Of a stretch of DNA of 64,000 nucleotides, positions 36,093 to 47,447 are shown one piece after another (positions within the stretch are counted from its first letter, which is position 1; every line of letters begins with the position of its first letter). Origin of the DNA: Corylus avellana (Eukaryota > Streptophyta > Magnoliopsida > Fagales > Betulaceae); contig NC_081551.1 in assembly GCF_901000735.1 (NCBI RefSeq), positions 21,356,545-21,420,544 on the forward strand, read 5' to 3'. The translations under genes and the position numbers were made by a program. The notes beneath the pieces were generated by a model. That model saw only the letters and a list, made by a program, of their open reading frames with translations, searched no databases and had not been told where the DNA came from.

Positions 36093-36879
36093 CTATTTAG
36101 GTATTACATCTTTTTCCTTAAGAAAACCATACTTTCTGAAAAACCATAAATTCATCTGAACGACATTGCTGATGAAAATAACACCCATTAGCGCCAACCA
36201 TGTTAAGACTGATATCTCAGTTACATCATGGAGCATGCTCTGCACATTAACACTTTCCGACAACATGTGCTTCAGAGAGATGAAGTATGTTAGCACTTGT
36301 GCATCGATGGCAATCCACATTATCACCATTTGAATCCCTATCCATCTCAGGCGTTTGATCGATAACCCGCTGACAAGTAGAAGAATTATGCTTAGAGATG
36401 CAAGGAAAGCAATTGTGTTGAAGATCATGAACTGGCCATACTTAAATGAATTCGTATGCGCCGTAACCGATGTTCCACCTGTGTGGTTTCTCCTGCAGGT
36501 CATCTTGCCAAACGCCTCCCAGCGGGGTTATTCCGGTTTGAAAGGCCACGGTTGCTATCAGAGATACCACCACCATTAATGCACTTAGCTTTCTTCCAAG
36601 CCAATCAATATGTTTATGCTTGAGTGCTTCTGACTTCTCTGTTGAGATTAATGGTGAGGTTAGAGATGTTGTGATTCGAGGAATTTGTGCGGGAACCCAG
36701 TCATGCACAATTGAACGTGCATCTTTTGCAGTTAAAGCCCCTGCAGCTCGAAGCAAATCCTCAATGCCCATATCCCTCAAATCTCTGGGGCTCTGTTCCA
36801 GAATGTCTAACACTGTAGAGCCGTTTGTAATCAATGCCTTCACATCCACACCTTTATTAGCAAGCAAAAACTTTGTAGC
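36093..36879 (-). pseudogene. BDA1-like ankyrin/PGG protein, exon 2 only, pseudogene (copy B)
   Basis: This is the last exon of the same gene as at 8985-10900, starting at the AG acceptor at 36880. It encodes ATKFLLANKGVDVKALITNG, the PGG-type segment (TGITPLGGVW) and three hydrophobic helices ending ...FLKEKDVIPK. The Gln codon that is a stop in copy A is intact here (DILEQSP). However, a 2-bp deletion near 36478 shifts the frame between QEKPH and the SFKYGQF helix. The ankyrin-repeat exon 1 is missing: homology to copy A ends in the intron and PAL-B's 3' flank follows. It is therefore broken by truncation plus frameshift. Confidence 0.85.
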
Positions 36880-37270
36880 CTGCAAAAGAGTAATGAAATT
36901 CTTCACCAGGAATAACTACCAATTCAGACAGCAAGTCAAAAATACAAAGGACAATAAGATTTTTGACATATTCCTATATGTGATTTCAAAACGTGCGATT
37001 TCAAAATACAGTTAATGAGAACACAAATTTTTATTACTTTATTAAGGCTAAAATGGGTAGTTCCTGGAGAACATATCCATTCGGACCACTGCAGTGTGGG
37101 ATTGTGGGCATGACTTCAGCAAAGAGAAAAGAACAAATGAGAGAGAGAGAGAGAGAGATGAAAAATGAAAAGATATTATTAATTCCACTCAATCTTTTAG
37201 GATCGATGTTTACAACAGAAATGTTGGGGACTAAATCGTAATCTCATACAAGCGTTACAAAAGAAGAAGA
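36880..37270. other. Block B end and PAL-B 3' flank
   Basis: Ankyrin intron sequence to about 37030, about 100 bp of unique sequence, then a GA run (about 37139-37157) and the PAL 3' UTR of the type shared by PAL-A and PAL-D. Confidence 0.65.
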
Positions 37271-39580
37271 TCAAAAGGCTACTCCGCGGCCGCCACTGGT
37301 AGGAGTTGGAACTCTAGGAGATCTAACCTTCTCAAACCAACCCCAATACTCAGGATTACATTGCATTGGAGAAGACAACGACAGAGGCCTTGGAGTGAAT
37401 GGACCGGCACACCCTTTCCAATTTGTCAAGCACTTCACCACCACATCTCCCAATTTCCCTTCATTGATCGCCTCATATACCTTTTCTATATCCTCCCCTG
37501 GACTCACCTTCTTCGCTCCGCTTAGCAGCTCTGTCCCCACTTCACTCCTCACTAACCGATATATCGGATATGTCCTGCATTTCTTTATTCTGTTCGCCAC
37601 CGGAAAATCTCCTTTCTCAAATCTCTCCCGCGCTTTCGTTACCTCCTCTCCAAGCCTTGCTTTCAGTTCGTCTAGGAATACTGGAATCCGCTTGAAGATT
37701 GAGAAGCCCTCGTCATTTCCATTTTCACCCTTTGAAGGATCTTCCAGTGCTTTCTCTACAAGCACTTCTCGCAGTTGGGACAAGAGGGCATAAGAGGGAT
37801 TTGTGGGGTCGTCGAGATAAGAGAATACCGGCAGGTGTTCAATTACCTGCAACAATTCTTTCTCGCAGAAACGGGATTCCAGCAGCGATCCATCTTCAGC
37901 AGTGTAAAGGGTCTTCCTCACAACTTGGAGGACGACATGTTTGACAACCTCCCTCATGTTCTCCTCCAGATGTCTCAGATCAACTGCCTGGCAAAGCGCC
38001 ACCATGTATGTGGCAGACATAAGCTTCAGGATCTCAATGGCTTCTGCACTCTTTCTGGCTGAAATCAAACCCAGAGAATTTACATCTTGATTGTGTTGTT
38101 CGGCACTCTGTACGTGTGTTGTGACAGGGTTGGCCAGGTATTGAAGCTCAGAGCAGTATGCAGCCATGGCTATCTCTGCCCCTTTGAACCCATAATCCAA
38201 GCTTGGATTAGGCCCGCCGCTCAAATTGGAAGGCAACCCATTGTTGTAGTAGTCACATACGAGCTCAGAGAACTGAGCAAACATGAGTTTCCCAATTGCT
38301 GCAACGGCAATGCGGAGATTGTCCATGGAGACACCGATTGGCGTACCCTGGAAATTCCCTCCATGGAGAGCAATATCTCGAGCAACATCGATCAATGGGT
38401 TGTCATTCACAGAATTGATTTCCCTTTCAATTGAATGCGTTGCCATGCGAATAACTTCAATTTGGGGTCCGAGCCATTGGGGAGAGGTTCTGAGTGCATA
38501 CCTGTCCTGTTTTGGCTTTGACAATGGGTCTTTCTCGTGACGAAGATTTGCTTCCTTCATGTAGTCGCTCTCATCCAAAAGGTACTCCATGATAGCAGCT
38601 GCTTCAATCTGCCCAGGATGGTGCTTGAGCTCATGCGTCAGTGGGTCTGTGAATTCGGGCTTGCCTACCATGACTTCGCAGAAGAAAGCAGAGAGAACTT
38701 CTGCAAACAGAGCCAAAACGTTGGCATCAAAACAAACCGTTGCAGCCACAGCCGAGCCAACAGCTGTCCCATTTACAAGAGCTAAGCCCTCCTTTGCTTG
38801 GAGCTCGAAAGGAGCTGGAATCCCTGCCCTCTTGAGAGCTTCCAAGGCTGTGATTTCTTCATTTTCAGGGGTGACCACTTTGGAATTATGGCGGCCAGTC
38901 AATAAACCAGCAATATAAGATAGCGGTACAAGATCCCCCGAAGCAGTGATAGTCCCCCTTAGGGGCAGCTTCGGGATCAAATTTTTGTTCATCAGCTTGG
39001 CCATCCCTTCGAGGACCTCCCAACGAATGCCGGAATAGCCCTGCATCAGTGTATTTGCGCGAACGAGCATAGCTACCTTTGAATAAGTGGACGGAAGACT
39101 CTCCTTCCCGATCACTCCGGCATTAAGGAACCGTATAAGCTCTGTCTGGAGGTCGGTAGTTTTGCTGGTGCGCCGGTGTGACGTGGCTCCAAACCCAGTG
39201 GTAACACCGTACGTGTCTGTTCCACGGGAGATGTTGTCGGCAACCCAGTTGGCGCTTTTGGCGACACGTTCACGCGCCGTGGCTTCATCAAGGTTAACCT
39301 TGACTTCACGGCGGCGAGCGATTGCAGTGACCTGAGCAACAGTGAGGGAGGTGCCCTGGATGTCGACGGTTTGCAACTTTGAAAATTGGGACACCATGCG
39401 GCAGACTTCATCGAAATGGGTGCATTCGAGTGCCTCTGCAGCTTTCTTCCAGTGTAGAGGGGCTGACAAGTGAGAATTTTCCGACACACAAATGAGGTTG
39501 GCGGTGTCTTTTGAGAGAGGAAGAGGTGGAGGAGTTGGACGGACATGTTTGATTGGGCGGGCAAGTCCGTCGGTTGCCAT
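37271..39580 (-). CDS. PAL: Phenylalanine ammonia-lyase, intronless, complete (PAL-B)
   Basis: A single exon encoding 769 residues, starting [12 protein letters not shown] converts L-phenylalanine to trans-cinnamate and ammonia in the cytosol as a homotetramer. Motifs: Tyr124 in YGVTTGFG; Phe151-Leu152 in LIRFLNAG, the Phe-selective rather than Tyr-selective pair; MIO-forming Ala213-Ser214-Gly215; Asn270 in VNGTAVG; Gln358, Tyr361 and Arg364 in [13 protein letters not shown]; His406 and Phe410 in HGGNFQGTP; Glu494 in SAEQHNQD. All agree with plant PAL. Two traits are odd: there is no intron, although most angiosperm PAL genes have one at a conserved Arg codon, and about 45 residues follow the usual end (after CLTNWKG). 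The last residues are RGVAF, where the other copies have RGGAF. It is divergently oriented to PAL-C. Confidence 0.95.
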   Translation of the reverse strand: MATDGLARPIKHVRPTPPPLPLSKDTANLICVSENSHLSAPLHWKKAAEALECTHFDEVCRMVSQFSKLQTVDIQGTSLTVAQVTAIARRREVKVNLDEATARERVAKSANWVADNISRGTDTYGVTTGFGATSHRRTSKTTDLQTELIRFLNAGVIGKESLPSTYSKVAMLVRANTLMQGYSGIRWEVLEGMAKLMNKNLIPKLPLRGTITASGDLVPLSYIAGLLTGRHNSKVVTPENEEITALEALKRAGIPAPFELQAKEGLALVNGTAVGSAVAATVCFDANVLALFAEVLSAFFCEVMVGKPEFTDPLTHELKHHPGQIEAAAIMEYLLDESDYMKEANLRHEKDPLSKPKQDRYALRTSPQWLGPQIEVIRMATHSIEREINSVNDNPLIDVARDIALHGGNFQGTPIGVSMDNLRIAVAAIGKLMFAQFSELVCDYYNNGLPSNLSGGPNPSLDYGFKGAEIAMAAYCSELQYLANPVTTHVQSAEQHNQDVNSLGLISARKSAEAIEILKLMSATYMVALCQAVDLRHLEENMREVVKHVVLQVVRKTLYTAEDGSLLESRFCEKELLQVIEHLPVFSYLDDPTNPSYALLSQLREVLVEKALEDPSKGENGNDEGFSIFKRIPVFLDELKARLGEEVTKARERFEKGDFPVANRIKKCRTYPIYRLVRSEVGTELLSGAKKVSPGEDIEKVYEAINEGKLGDVVVKCLTNWKGCAGPFTPRPLSLSSPMQCNPEYWGWFEKVRSPRVPTPTSGGRGVAF

Positions 39581-39874
39581 GCCTTTAGGATTTGAGAAGA
39601 GATTTCAGAGGTGGGATTGGTGAGTTGTTGTTGATGAGTTTGAGAGGGAAGTAGTTAGTGGGATCTATTTATAGTAGTCACAAGTGCTCAAGTGGCGGCC
39701 TGCATCGACGTTAATGTCTTGGTCGAAAGTGGGGTTTTGGTTGGTGAAGATCGAAGTTGCATGGAAGGATATATAATAGGATATGGTGGAAGGTTTTGGT
39801 TGGTGGGGTTTGTCCGGTTCGCTTCTTCCAATTACTCCATACAAGACCATTGACTCTGAGGGTTATAGCACGTG
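39581..39874 (-). promoter_or_regulatory. PAL-B core promoter
   Basis: On the minus strand there is a TATA box (TATAAATA) at 39666-39673. AC-II type MYB elements (ACCAACC) lie at 39739-39745 and 39798-39804. A G-box CACGTG inside the palindrome AGCACGTGCT lies at 39869-39874. AC elements are bound by R2R3-MYB regulators of phenylpropanoid genes and drive vascular expression. Confidence 0.7.
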
Positions 39875-40410
39875 CTTCCTTGGTGATCAAATTAGTGATA
39901 ATGAGATGGAAAGATGCATGCCAAGATTGACCAGCCGAGAGTTTGAGTTTGGTATTTCACCACACAAGATTACACTCGTGCTTGTGTTACATTTATAATT
40001 TTATATTTGAAGTGACCCGAATCCAACCCAATTAAGCACACGAATATGCACCGTCTTAGAAATTATAAATTATTGCACTAATTAAAAATTAAACCAATTA
40101 CCAAAAGGAAAACGCTTCGCACAATGTGACAATGATATTTGGTGACCAAATATTCCAAATCCTTTGAACACATCAAGTATAAAACTATTTTAAGGCAGCT
40201 AATATTGAAATAATCTCCTCAGATTTGAATACACAATATAAAGCTGAAGATCAAGTTAAATGCAATATTAGATAATATCTTATCTAATATTGATTTGGTT
40301 TGTTAGTTTGTTATGTTTGAAATTTGTATTTCAAAGCCAAATGTATATTGGTAATTTGTTATAATTTGCTATAAATAGAAGTATTAATTATCAAAGACCT
40401 CATTGAGACA

Positions 40411-40715
40411 CCACCAAGGTGGTATATTTGAGTTGGTAAAGCAGCAGGCGATAGGGTTCAATTACCCCTCTTTTCTTCCTAGTGGTCACGGATTCGAACT
40501 TGCTTGCGGTAGTAGTCCGCGAACCAGATGCTACTAAGAAGGGGATTTACCAACTTGCACTTTGGTAGGGCTGTGGTGACATACTCACCTTCCAAGGCAG
40601 TAACTATGGCTCAAACCGAACATTCCACAATGGTTGGGAACCTCGATGGTCATATCCAAGAGAAAAAATTACACTGGTCGTCCCTTCCCGCCTTTTTGAA
40701 TTAGAAAAAAAAAAT
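40411..40715 (+). mobile_element. Long tRNA-derived SINE, second family
   Basis: About 305 bp with a tRNA-like head (GAGTTGGTAAAGCAGCAGG, then GGGTTCAATTACCCC), a longer body and a terminal A run. It is flanked by GACCTCATTGAGACA (40396-40410) and GACCTCATTGAGGCA (40716-40730). It is also present upstream of PAL-D (58388-58710), but PAL-C has the empty site at 52323-52337. Confidence 0.8.
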
Positions 40716-40984
40716 GACCTCATTGAGGCATTACAAATTCAAATCACTTTATTATAGCTGAATTTGAACACATCAAAGATGAAACTATTTTGACACAGTC
40801 AATCCCAATTGATCATTTACTATAGAAAATGCAAAGTAGAAGCATAATAAACTTTCAAATTTCCTTGTAAAATATTAAGACCCTACGTACATTCCTTCCT
40901 TACCTCCTTGTTTCCTTGGTAGCTCTAAGTGCTCATTGGCCAGTCCTCTATATATTACATGATTTCCTTATCGACAAAGTCTAG

Positions 40985-41290
40985 AGCAACATCTTAGACT
41001 GAATCTAAGTCAAGAATAAAGTGATACTTGATGTCAATGTATTTGGTTCGTGGGTGATGCACATGATTTTTGGAGATATTGATCGTACTTTGATTGTCAA
41101 ATTAAGTAGACCATTATAGTGTCTTGGCGAAATCCATAATCTGTAATTAATAGTTTCTTCATCCATAGCAACTAGTGCAGCCAGCAACTTCTAGCAACAA
41201 TATATTATACTTCAACCGTGAATAGAGAATTAGAATATTTATGCTTCTTGCTCATTCACGCAACTAGATTTGTGGGTACACAAGTGTACC
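40985..41290 (-). mobile_element. Ty1/copia RNase H remnant
   Basis: In broken minus-strand frames this resembles the end of a copia RNase H. The inverted copy at 57790-58110 shows it more clearly (DNQSTINISKNHVHH, then RTKYIDIK). Stops and frameshifts are present and no LTR is recognised. Confidence 0.6.
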
Positions 41291-41835
41291 CATTATAATG
41301 TGAAGAGACGTGGGATAAACCACTCCAAAAACTTTCATGAAGGAACCGACGGTGAGCAGTTGATGGTAGACTATGATAAAAGGCAACCCACATTCAAGTA
41401 ATAACGACTTTTAGCCTCTTTTCAAAAACTTAGTCCTATTTTCATTTCGAGTTATTCTTTAAATACATACTAACTAAATCATATTAGAGTTATTTCTTGC
41501 CGACCCATACCGAAAAACCCTTTTATTTATTTTTCAATTCTCCTCTTTTGCAAATGCTTTCCTATATATTCATATTCATATTCCACCACCAGGAAAATTG
41601 TTTAAATAAAGCATCTCTTGCTGAGAAGTAGAGTTCAAGTGGATGCAGTGGATCCAAGTTCAAATATAGCATTTCCTGCAGAGAAGCAAGTCTGTGTTGA
41701 ACTAAAAATTTGGAATCTTGTTTGATAGGTAGAGTGAAAACAACAACAAAAACGAGAAAAATACTCCATCCTGCTGGTCAGTCTTGTTATTCTTATCTTA
41801 TGGTCAATCTTGAAGGCACTCTATCACTCATATAT

Positions 41836-42758
41836 TGTTAGTTCTTGTGTTGGCTTAATTCAGTTCCAAAATGCAGAGGTTACTTTTCATGGGTTCAAAC
41901 ACTGATATAGAATGCTCAGAATCCAATCTCCACCGTTCATAATGTAGATTCATGTGTTATGAACGTCCCTGCAAAATTTCAGCTCAATCGGACCACAAAC
42001 GCCCATCGATCGGAGCTGTTGATCAAGACTGGACAGCATTTCCAGAATGCTTTTCACCCATGTCCGGACATGCCTTCCCCGGGTCCGGACCTCATTTCCA
42101 GAAACTCAAATTTTGCTCCGCAAAGCCGTGTCCGGACATCCCATTAACATGTCCGGACATCCCGTAAGTTTTAGGCCCAAAAACGTGATTTTAAGTGGGT
42201 TAGGTCTAGGGTTTTGTCGGGGGTATATATACATCATTATAGAAGAGAGAGGTACGAATTTTTCACCCCTAGAGAGTTCGTCGGAGGCTGTGCTAAGAGA
42301 GATCATATGTGGTGAGCGTTAAATTGAATCTCTTAGAGTTTTAGTTATTATTTTGATAAATCTACGGTTGAGAAGTCTATCGGAGTTCCGGTAAAAGGAA
42401 ATCATATAGAAGAATTGTGCCAGATGTTCTGGAAAGGGCTACTGCGGTAGAAGTCAAGTGGGTCGCTTGTCGTGTACAAGGAAGAGTAAATTGCAAAGGT
42501 TTTGTAATTCTTCTTGTATTCCTTATTCTTCTTATAGTGGATTGATTTCCTGGGTTTGGCTGCCCCGGAGAGGTTTTACATTTAGAGAGTTCTCTAAATG
42601 GTTTCCTCTTCGTAACCAAATATCTGTGTTCTTGATTTTCATTACATATCTGTATTTGGTTGATTATTTACTGTTAGGTTAGATCTTATTCCGCATAATA
42701 TTTGTGAATCACCTAGACGTGTGAGTAGGTGATAATTGGAGTCGATTTAGAATTTTCA
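41836..42758 (+). repeat. 5' LTR of the gag-only element
   Basis: 923 bp, from TGTTAG to TTTTCA, followed by AT and the primer-binding site. The probable TATA box is in GGGTATATATACATC near 42223-42233, followed by the R region. The target duplication cannot be verified because the right end is in a gap. Confidence 0.85.
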
Positions 42759-42760
42759 AT

Positions 42761-42772
42761 TGGTATCAGAGC
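42761..42772 (+). promoter_or_regulatory. Primer-binding site (initiator Met-tRNA)
   Basis: TGGTATCAGAGC two bases after the LTR end, the standard Ty1/copia primer-binding site. Confidence 0.9.
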
Positions 42773-42827
42773 GGGTTCACTCTGTCAAAGGATTAAATTC
42801 CTGAGTGTGATCCTATATACATTCTAA

Positions 42828-43781
42828 ATGTCCCAAACTCTTGATTGTTTCGAAACTGTTGATAATAATTTTTGTGAAACTATTATGTCTTCTGATAAAC
42901 AATATTATTCTGATTGTGATTCTGATAATGAAATTGATCTTCAGGAGATTTATAATTTGTTGTTTGTGAAATTCTCTGAGCTACAAGTTATTAATTCCAA
43001 GAATCTAAAGAAACTCAGAGAAGCTGAACATGATAAAGATGAGCTAATTGGTGAATTGAGTGATTCTCTTGATTTGTGTAAAACATTGAAATCTGAAAAT
43101 CATGATCTTGCTAATAAAGTTGAGTCATTAGAGAATGAATTAAAAGAGTCCAAAACTCTATTGGAAACATTCTCTAATGATAATCTTGACAAAATTTTGC
43201 ATACCCAAAAATCTACTTGTGATAAACCTGGGATTGATTTTGACAAGATTATTGCTCATTCCTCTAACCTTGCTTCTTCTTCCAAGAAAGCTTTTGTTGA
43301 AACAGAAAACTTGGAAGAGCCATTGGATAAAGATAAGCTAGTTGCTGTTCACTCCTCAGGAAGAAGAGGAAAAGAAGTCTTAAAGAAAAAGAAGAAAACA
43401 GCTACTGCGACCTCAAGAGGTAAGAAGGGTAAGAAAGGTAAGTACTCTCGGGGTGAGCACTTTTTACCTAGAAGCAACTCAAACTTTGTTTACCTTGCAA
43501 GGAACCAACATTCTCAAAGGTTCATTCCTAGATGTCATCATTGTGGTAAGATTGGGCATATCCGCCCTAATTGTTTTCAGTTGAATAATCATGAGTCAAA
43601 AAGAGATTATTTTCGTTCTAGGAATAGTCATGAGGAATTATTCAACATGCTAAGGGGTGTTATCACCCAGTTAAATGATTTGGACAAGAATCGCACATTT
43701 GTCCCCAATATGAAAAAAATTTGGATTAAGAAGGTTGATACCATTCACCCATTGAGGGGGAGTGATAGTGATCTCACCTAA
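42828..43781 (+). CDS. Retroelement gag-like protein with CCHC zinc knuckle
   Basis: 317 residues, intact. Residues about 45-115 are heptad-rich and probably coiled coil. Residues about 178-205 are strongly basic (Lys/Arg runs). A CX2CX4HX4C knuckle is at Cys236, Cys239, His244 and Cys249 (CHHCGKIGHIRPNC). The C-terminus (KKIWIKKVDTIHPL) resembles the region where copia gag meets protease. The N-terminal UBN2-type gag domain seen in autonomous copia elements is not recognised, so this looks like the C-terminal half of a copia gag kept as an independent frame. It presumably binds the element's RNA in particles made by an autonomous partner. Confidence 0.85.
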   Translation: MSQTLDCFETVDNNFCETIMSSDKQYYSDCDSDNEIDLQEIYNLLFVKFSELQVINSKNLKKLREAEHDKDELIGELSDSLDLCKTLKSENHDLANKVESLENELKESKTLLETFSNDNLDKILHTQKSTCDKPGIDFDKIIAHSSNLASSSKKAFVETENLEEPLDKDKLVAVHSSGRRGKEVLKKKKKTATATSRGKKGKKGKYSRGEHFLPRSNSNFVYLARNQHSQRFIPRCHHCGKIGHIRPNCFQLNNHESKRDYFRSRNSHEELFNMLRGVITQLNDLDKNRTFVPNMKKIWIKKVDTIHPLRGSDSDLT

Positions 43782-45437
43782 AGTTAGGTGAGTCAATAAC
43801 ATGCCTAGGATTGATTGTTTTGCTTATTTTTGAATATCCTAGAGCGTGTTATTTTTCTTTGCTTTGCATTTTATTTTTTATTTTATTTTATTTTATTGTT
43901 TATGCATTGCATTGTTTTTGTTGTTACACTTTTTGTATGAAGAGTGTATACATGGTTGTTTTGAGATTCTTGTTTTGAGGCAAATTCATAAAGGATTTTT
44001 CAAGAAATTCATATATCATGATCTTTGAAAAGCTTATAGATGAGATGTTGTGTGCGGACCACCAAGATTTTTGTCTACTTGCTAATCAAATGTTCAGGAA
44101 TGTGTAATGTCTTGTGAAGACCTAGAAGTAGTTATTAAACCAAATCATTATTTTGTAGTGGGACCTATAAGATGTGATGAAAGTTTAATGCTAAAGGACA
44201 TTCATGTCTTGCCTGTTGTCATCTCAATTCAAGCATGTTGTTTTGTTTTGCATTGCATTTTTGGTTGTTTTGCATTTGTTTTTCGTTTGTGTGCATTTCT
44301 TTTGTGAAAAATTTCAAAAAGACAAAAATATGTTACTTCGATTGTTTTCTTTTCTTTCTTTTGTCTTATGCACCTAGATAGTCCATTAATTTCTCATGTT
44401 GCTTTTTATGGATTTAATTCCTTGCGTCTTGGAATGTTCTTAATATGCATGAGATGAAAATTTGTGTCAATGGACTTGTTTTTGTGGTTACCTAAAGCTT
44501 GAGCTTATGTGGTACATTTTGCCTATGCTTTATCTCTTGTACACACTTAAGCTTACATTGAGGCTTTGTTTCACTTTATTTGTGAGCACTGTTAGGTAAC
44601 CATATGAGGTTTTTGACTAGTCATATTCTTCAAATTGACTATATGCTAGTTGAACCTAGGGCTTAAAAATTCCTGCTTTCTCTTTTGTGATAAGCACCAA
44701 CAGTTTAAGGACACTTTCTCAAAGAGAAAAATAAACAAAATAGTGAAACAAATAAAATCAAAAGATCATATTCCAAAGGAATTTATTTCACTGTGTCAAA
44801 CTTGTGCACAATGTTTTACAAAGAGAAATGTATAGGATGAGAGTGGCTAGGCCCTAGTATGATAAGGTTTGACTTTTGATTTGATATACTTGTCAAAACC
44901 TCATGGTGGTGAAACTTTCTCCTCATTTTGTAAGTAGAAAATTATTCTCCTTGGATGGCTTACCCACACACCACACAAGCATGGGTTGAATGGAACATTT
45001 TCTTGGCTTGGGTTAAGCAATATGAGTTTCTAACCATTTCTAGTCTCATGTATGTTTTGCATATTTGGAGCATGTTTGGGATATTCATTGTGCAATACAT
45101 GAGTTATTGATGTTTTATCATTTGTGTTCATTTGACTTTTGAGGGGAAGAAACATGTTTTGCATTTTTTAGCTTCTTGTTGATTATTGAGTCATATGTTG
45201 AGGGGGAGTTTTTGGTGATGTGTGTTCATGATCTTGCATTCTACGTCATTTTTTTTGTGATCATGAGTTTTAGTTCTGTATTCTTGTTCCACATATGCCT
45301 TGATGTATTTTGTGAAGTGTTTCAGGAAACATGAAGACCTTTTGTCATTCTGTGACAAAAAGGGGGAGTAAATATGGGGAGATGATGGGATTGGCTCGGC
45401 ATTTTGGTTTTGTCACTGAATTGCCAAAGGGGGAGTT
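43782..45437 (+). other. Non-coding internal region of the gag-only element
   Basis: T-rich sequence with no domain-bearing frame. It contains several polypurine-like GGGGGAG tracts, the last (about 45426-45437) at the 3' LTR border. Confidence 0.65.
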
Positions 45438-46310
45438 TGTTAGTTCTTGTGTTGGCTTAATTCAGTTCCAAAATGCAGATGCTACTGTTTACGGGCTCAA
45501 ACACTGATATAGAATGCTCAGAATCCAATCTCCACCGTTCATAATGTAGATTCATGTGTTATGAACGTCCCTGCAAAATTTCAGCTCAATCGGACCACAA
45601 ACGCCCATCGATCGGAGCTGTTGATCAAAACTGGACAGCATTTCCAAAATGCTGTTTCACCCATGTCCGGACATGCCTTCCCCGGGTCCGGACCTCATTT
45701 CAGAAACTCAAATTTTGCTCCGCAAAGCCGTGTCCGGACAGCCCATTAACATGTCCGGACATCCCGTAAGTTTTAGGCCCAAAAACGTGATTTTAAGTGG
45801 GTTAGGTCTAGGGTTTTGTCGGGGGTATATATACATCATTATAGAAGAGAGAGGTACGAATTTTTCACCCTAGAGAGTTCGTCGGAGGCTGTGCTAAGAG
45901 AGATCATATGTGGTGAGCGTTAAATTGAATCTCTTAGAGTTTTAGTTATTATTTTGATAAATCTACGGTTGAGAAGTCTATCGGAGTTCCGGTAAAAGGA
46001 AATCATATAGAAGAATTGTGCCAGATGTTCTGGAAATGGGCTACTGCGGTAAAAGTCAAGTGGGTCGCTTGTCGTGTACAAGGAAGAGTCAAAGGTTTTG
46101 TAATTCTTCTTGTATTTCTTATTCTTCTTATAGTAGATTGATTTCCTGGGTTTGGCTGCCCCGGAGAGGTTTTACATTTAGAGAGTTCTCTAAATGGTTT
46201 CTTTTCGTAACCAAATATCTGTGTTCTTGATTTTCATTACATATCTGTATTTGGTTGATTATTTACTATTAGGTTAGATCTTATTCCGCATAATATTTGT
46301 AAATCACCTA
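45438..46310 (+). repeat. 3' LTR of the gag-only element, cut by a gap
   Basis: Aligned to the 5' LTR from its first base. The last roughly 45 bp are missing in the N run. It differs from the 5' LTR near the start (ATGCTACTGTTTACGGG against AGGTTACTTTTCATGGG) and by small indels. Confidence 0.85.
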
Positions 46311-46410
46311 NNNNNNNNNNNNNNNNNNNNNNNNNNNNNNNNNNNNNNNNNNNNNNNNNNNNNNNNNNNNNNNNNNNNNNNNNNNNNNNNNNNNNNNNNN
46401 NNNNNNNNNN
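46311..46410. other. Assembly gap (100 N) between two LTR elements
   Basis: It lies where the 3' LTR of one element and the outer LTR of another would end. LTR similarity probably broke the assembly here. The intervening sequence and its true length are unknown. Confidence 0.97.
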
Positions 46411-47175
46411 AAATAATTTTGGATAGTGCACAAATTCTCATTGATATAAAATAATTACAATATGAAAATTAACAATAAAATAAATAAAACACAAGAGATG
46501 AAAGTAGAGTATGGAAAGATCTCACAATGCTATAGAATCACGCAAGAGCGTTGTCCTTAAAGGTTGATTCGTGCCTCCCGGAGTGTATAACTCGGTGCGA
46601 TCGGATCCTTTGACACGCAACCTCCCAGGATTAGACTATAGCGTCTACCTTCGTTAAGGACGCACTTCCAATAACGAAGACTAGTAGAACAACCCTTTAA
46701 TTTGCTTGAAAAATATGATGGAAAATGAAACAAAAATATTCTCTATATTGCTATTCCATAGAAAGATAATATATTGGAACAAAACTTTTGTATAGACACA
46801 AAAGTTAAAAAACAATAAGAACTATGTTACTCTTTTTTGTAAGACACGCCTTGTCTTGGAAAATTGAGAATATATATAGACATAGGAAGTTGGGTTTTGT
46901 CTTAAAGCTCATAACCAAGTGTTAAAGAGGGTAAAACGGTCACAAGCAGTTAAAGAAAATTCAATGACTTTAATGATTCATTGTCAAAAAACGTATGGAA
47001 AACAAATTGACTTTAATGACCAACAGTCATAAGTGTTACAACTGATTTTTTGCTTTCATAAAAACTCATGATCAAACGGTAAGATGTTTAAGAGATTGAA
47101 AGCAAACGGTCAATAAGAAATTAAAGTCAAAGAAAATAAAGAGTAAATAAAATCAATATTTGTAACATTACAACA
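46411..47175 (-). repeat. 3' LTR of the copia element (left)
   Basis: Near-identical to 51410-52196 apart from small changes. It ends CATTACAACA, followed by the purine tract. Confidence 0.85.
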
Positions 47176-47447
47176 ATCCCCCACATGTTACAAATATTAG
47201 AATAGAAGGAGATTGAAAGCATGCATCGATGTGGTACCCGAAAGTTTTAACCACAACTAGGATAAATAAGTAGGAACTTAATGAATCATGGTAGAGTTAA
47301 ACTCTTTTAACCAAATCCACAAGTTAAACAAACTTATCATCCACATAACTTTCTCCAAAAACAAAAAATTAAATCAAATCAAATAAAGAAAATTGGGTTG
47401 TTCTATAGCGGGTTGGCGCCTTATACAGGCCATGCGCCTCTGGGCTT

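Larger units (their letters stand above)
28933..37030. repeat. Segmental duplicate block, copy B (right part)
   Basis: Direct counterpart of about 1879-9925. The block ends inside the ankyrin pseudogene intron, shortly after AGAACACAAATTTTTA. Bases 28933-31336 hold no gene beyond the promoter and leader of PMI1-related gene B and a MITE. Confidence 0.9.
39875..41835. repeat. PAL-B upstream flank, arm of an inverted repeat with the PAL-D upstream
   Basis: Matches 57262-59260 in inverse orientation, including an old SINE and a copia remnant. Homology stops exactly at 41835, where the LTR of the gag-only element begins. There is no host gene inside. Confidence 0.85.
41836..46310 (+). mobile_element. 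Non-autonomous LTR retrotransposon, gag-only (TR-GAG-like)
   Basis: Two direct LTRs (41836-42758 and 45438 to the gap) begin TGTTAGTTCTTGTGTTGG. The primer-binding site TGGTATCAGAGC, complementary to initiator Met-tRNA and typical of Ty1/copia, lies at 42761-42772. The internal region of 2.7 kb has one open frame with a zinc knuckle and no protease, integrase or reverse transcriptase. A purine tract (AAAGGGGGAG) precedes the 3' LTR. Other GGGGGAG tracts occur near 43756, 45198 and 45361. The layout fits TR-GAG elements; the PBS and purine-tract style recall the SIRE lineage. It would need trans-acting enzymes to move. The two LTRs differ by scattered substitutions and short indels, so the insertion is fairly young. 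Confidence 0.85.

Noticed and set aside
42106..42682. Short frames in the LTRs of the gag-only element (also 45554-46230)
   Set aside because: They lie in LTR regulatory sequence and differ in frame between the two LTRs.
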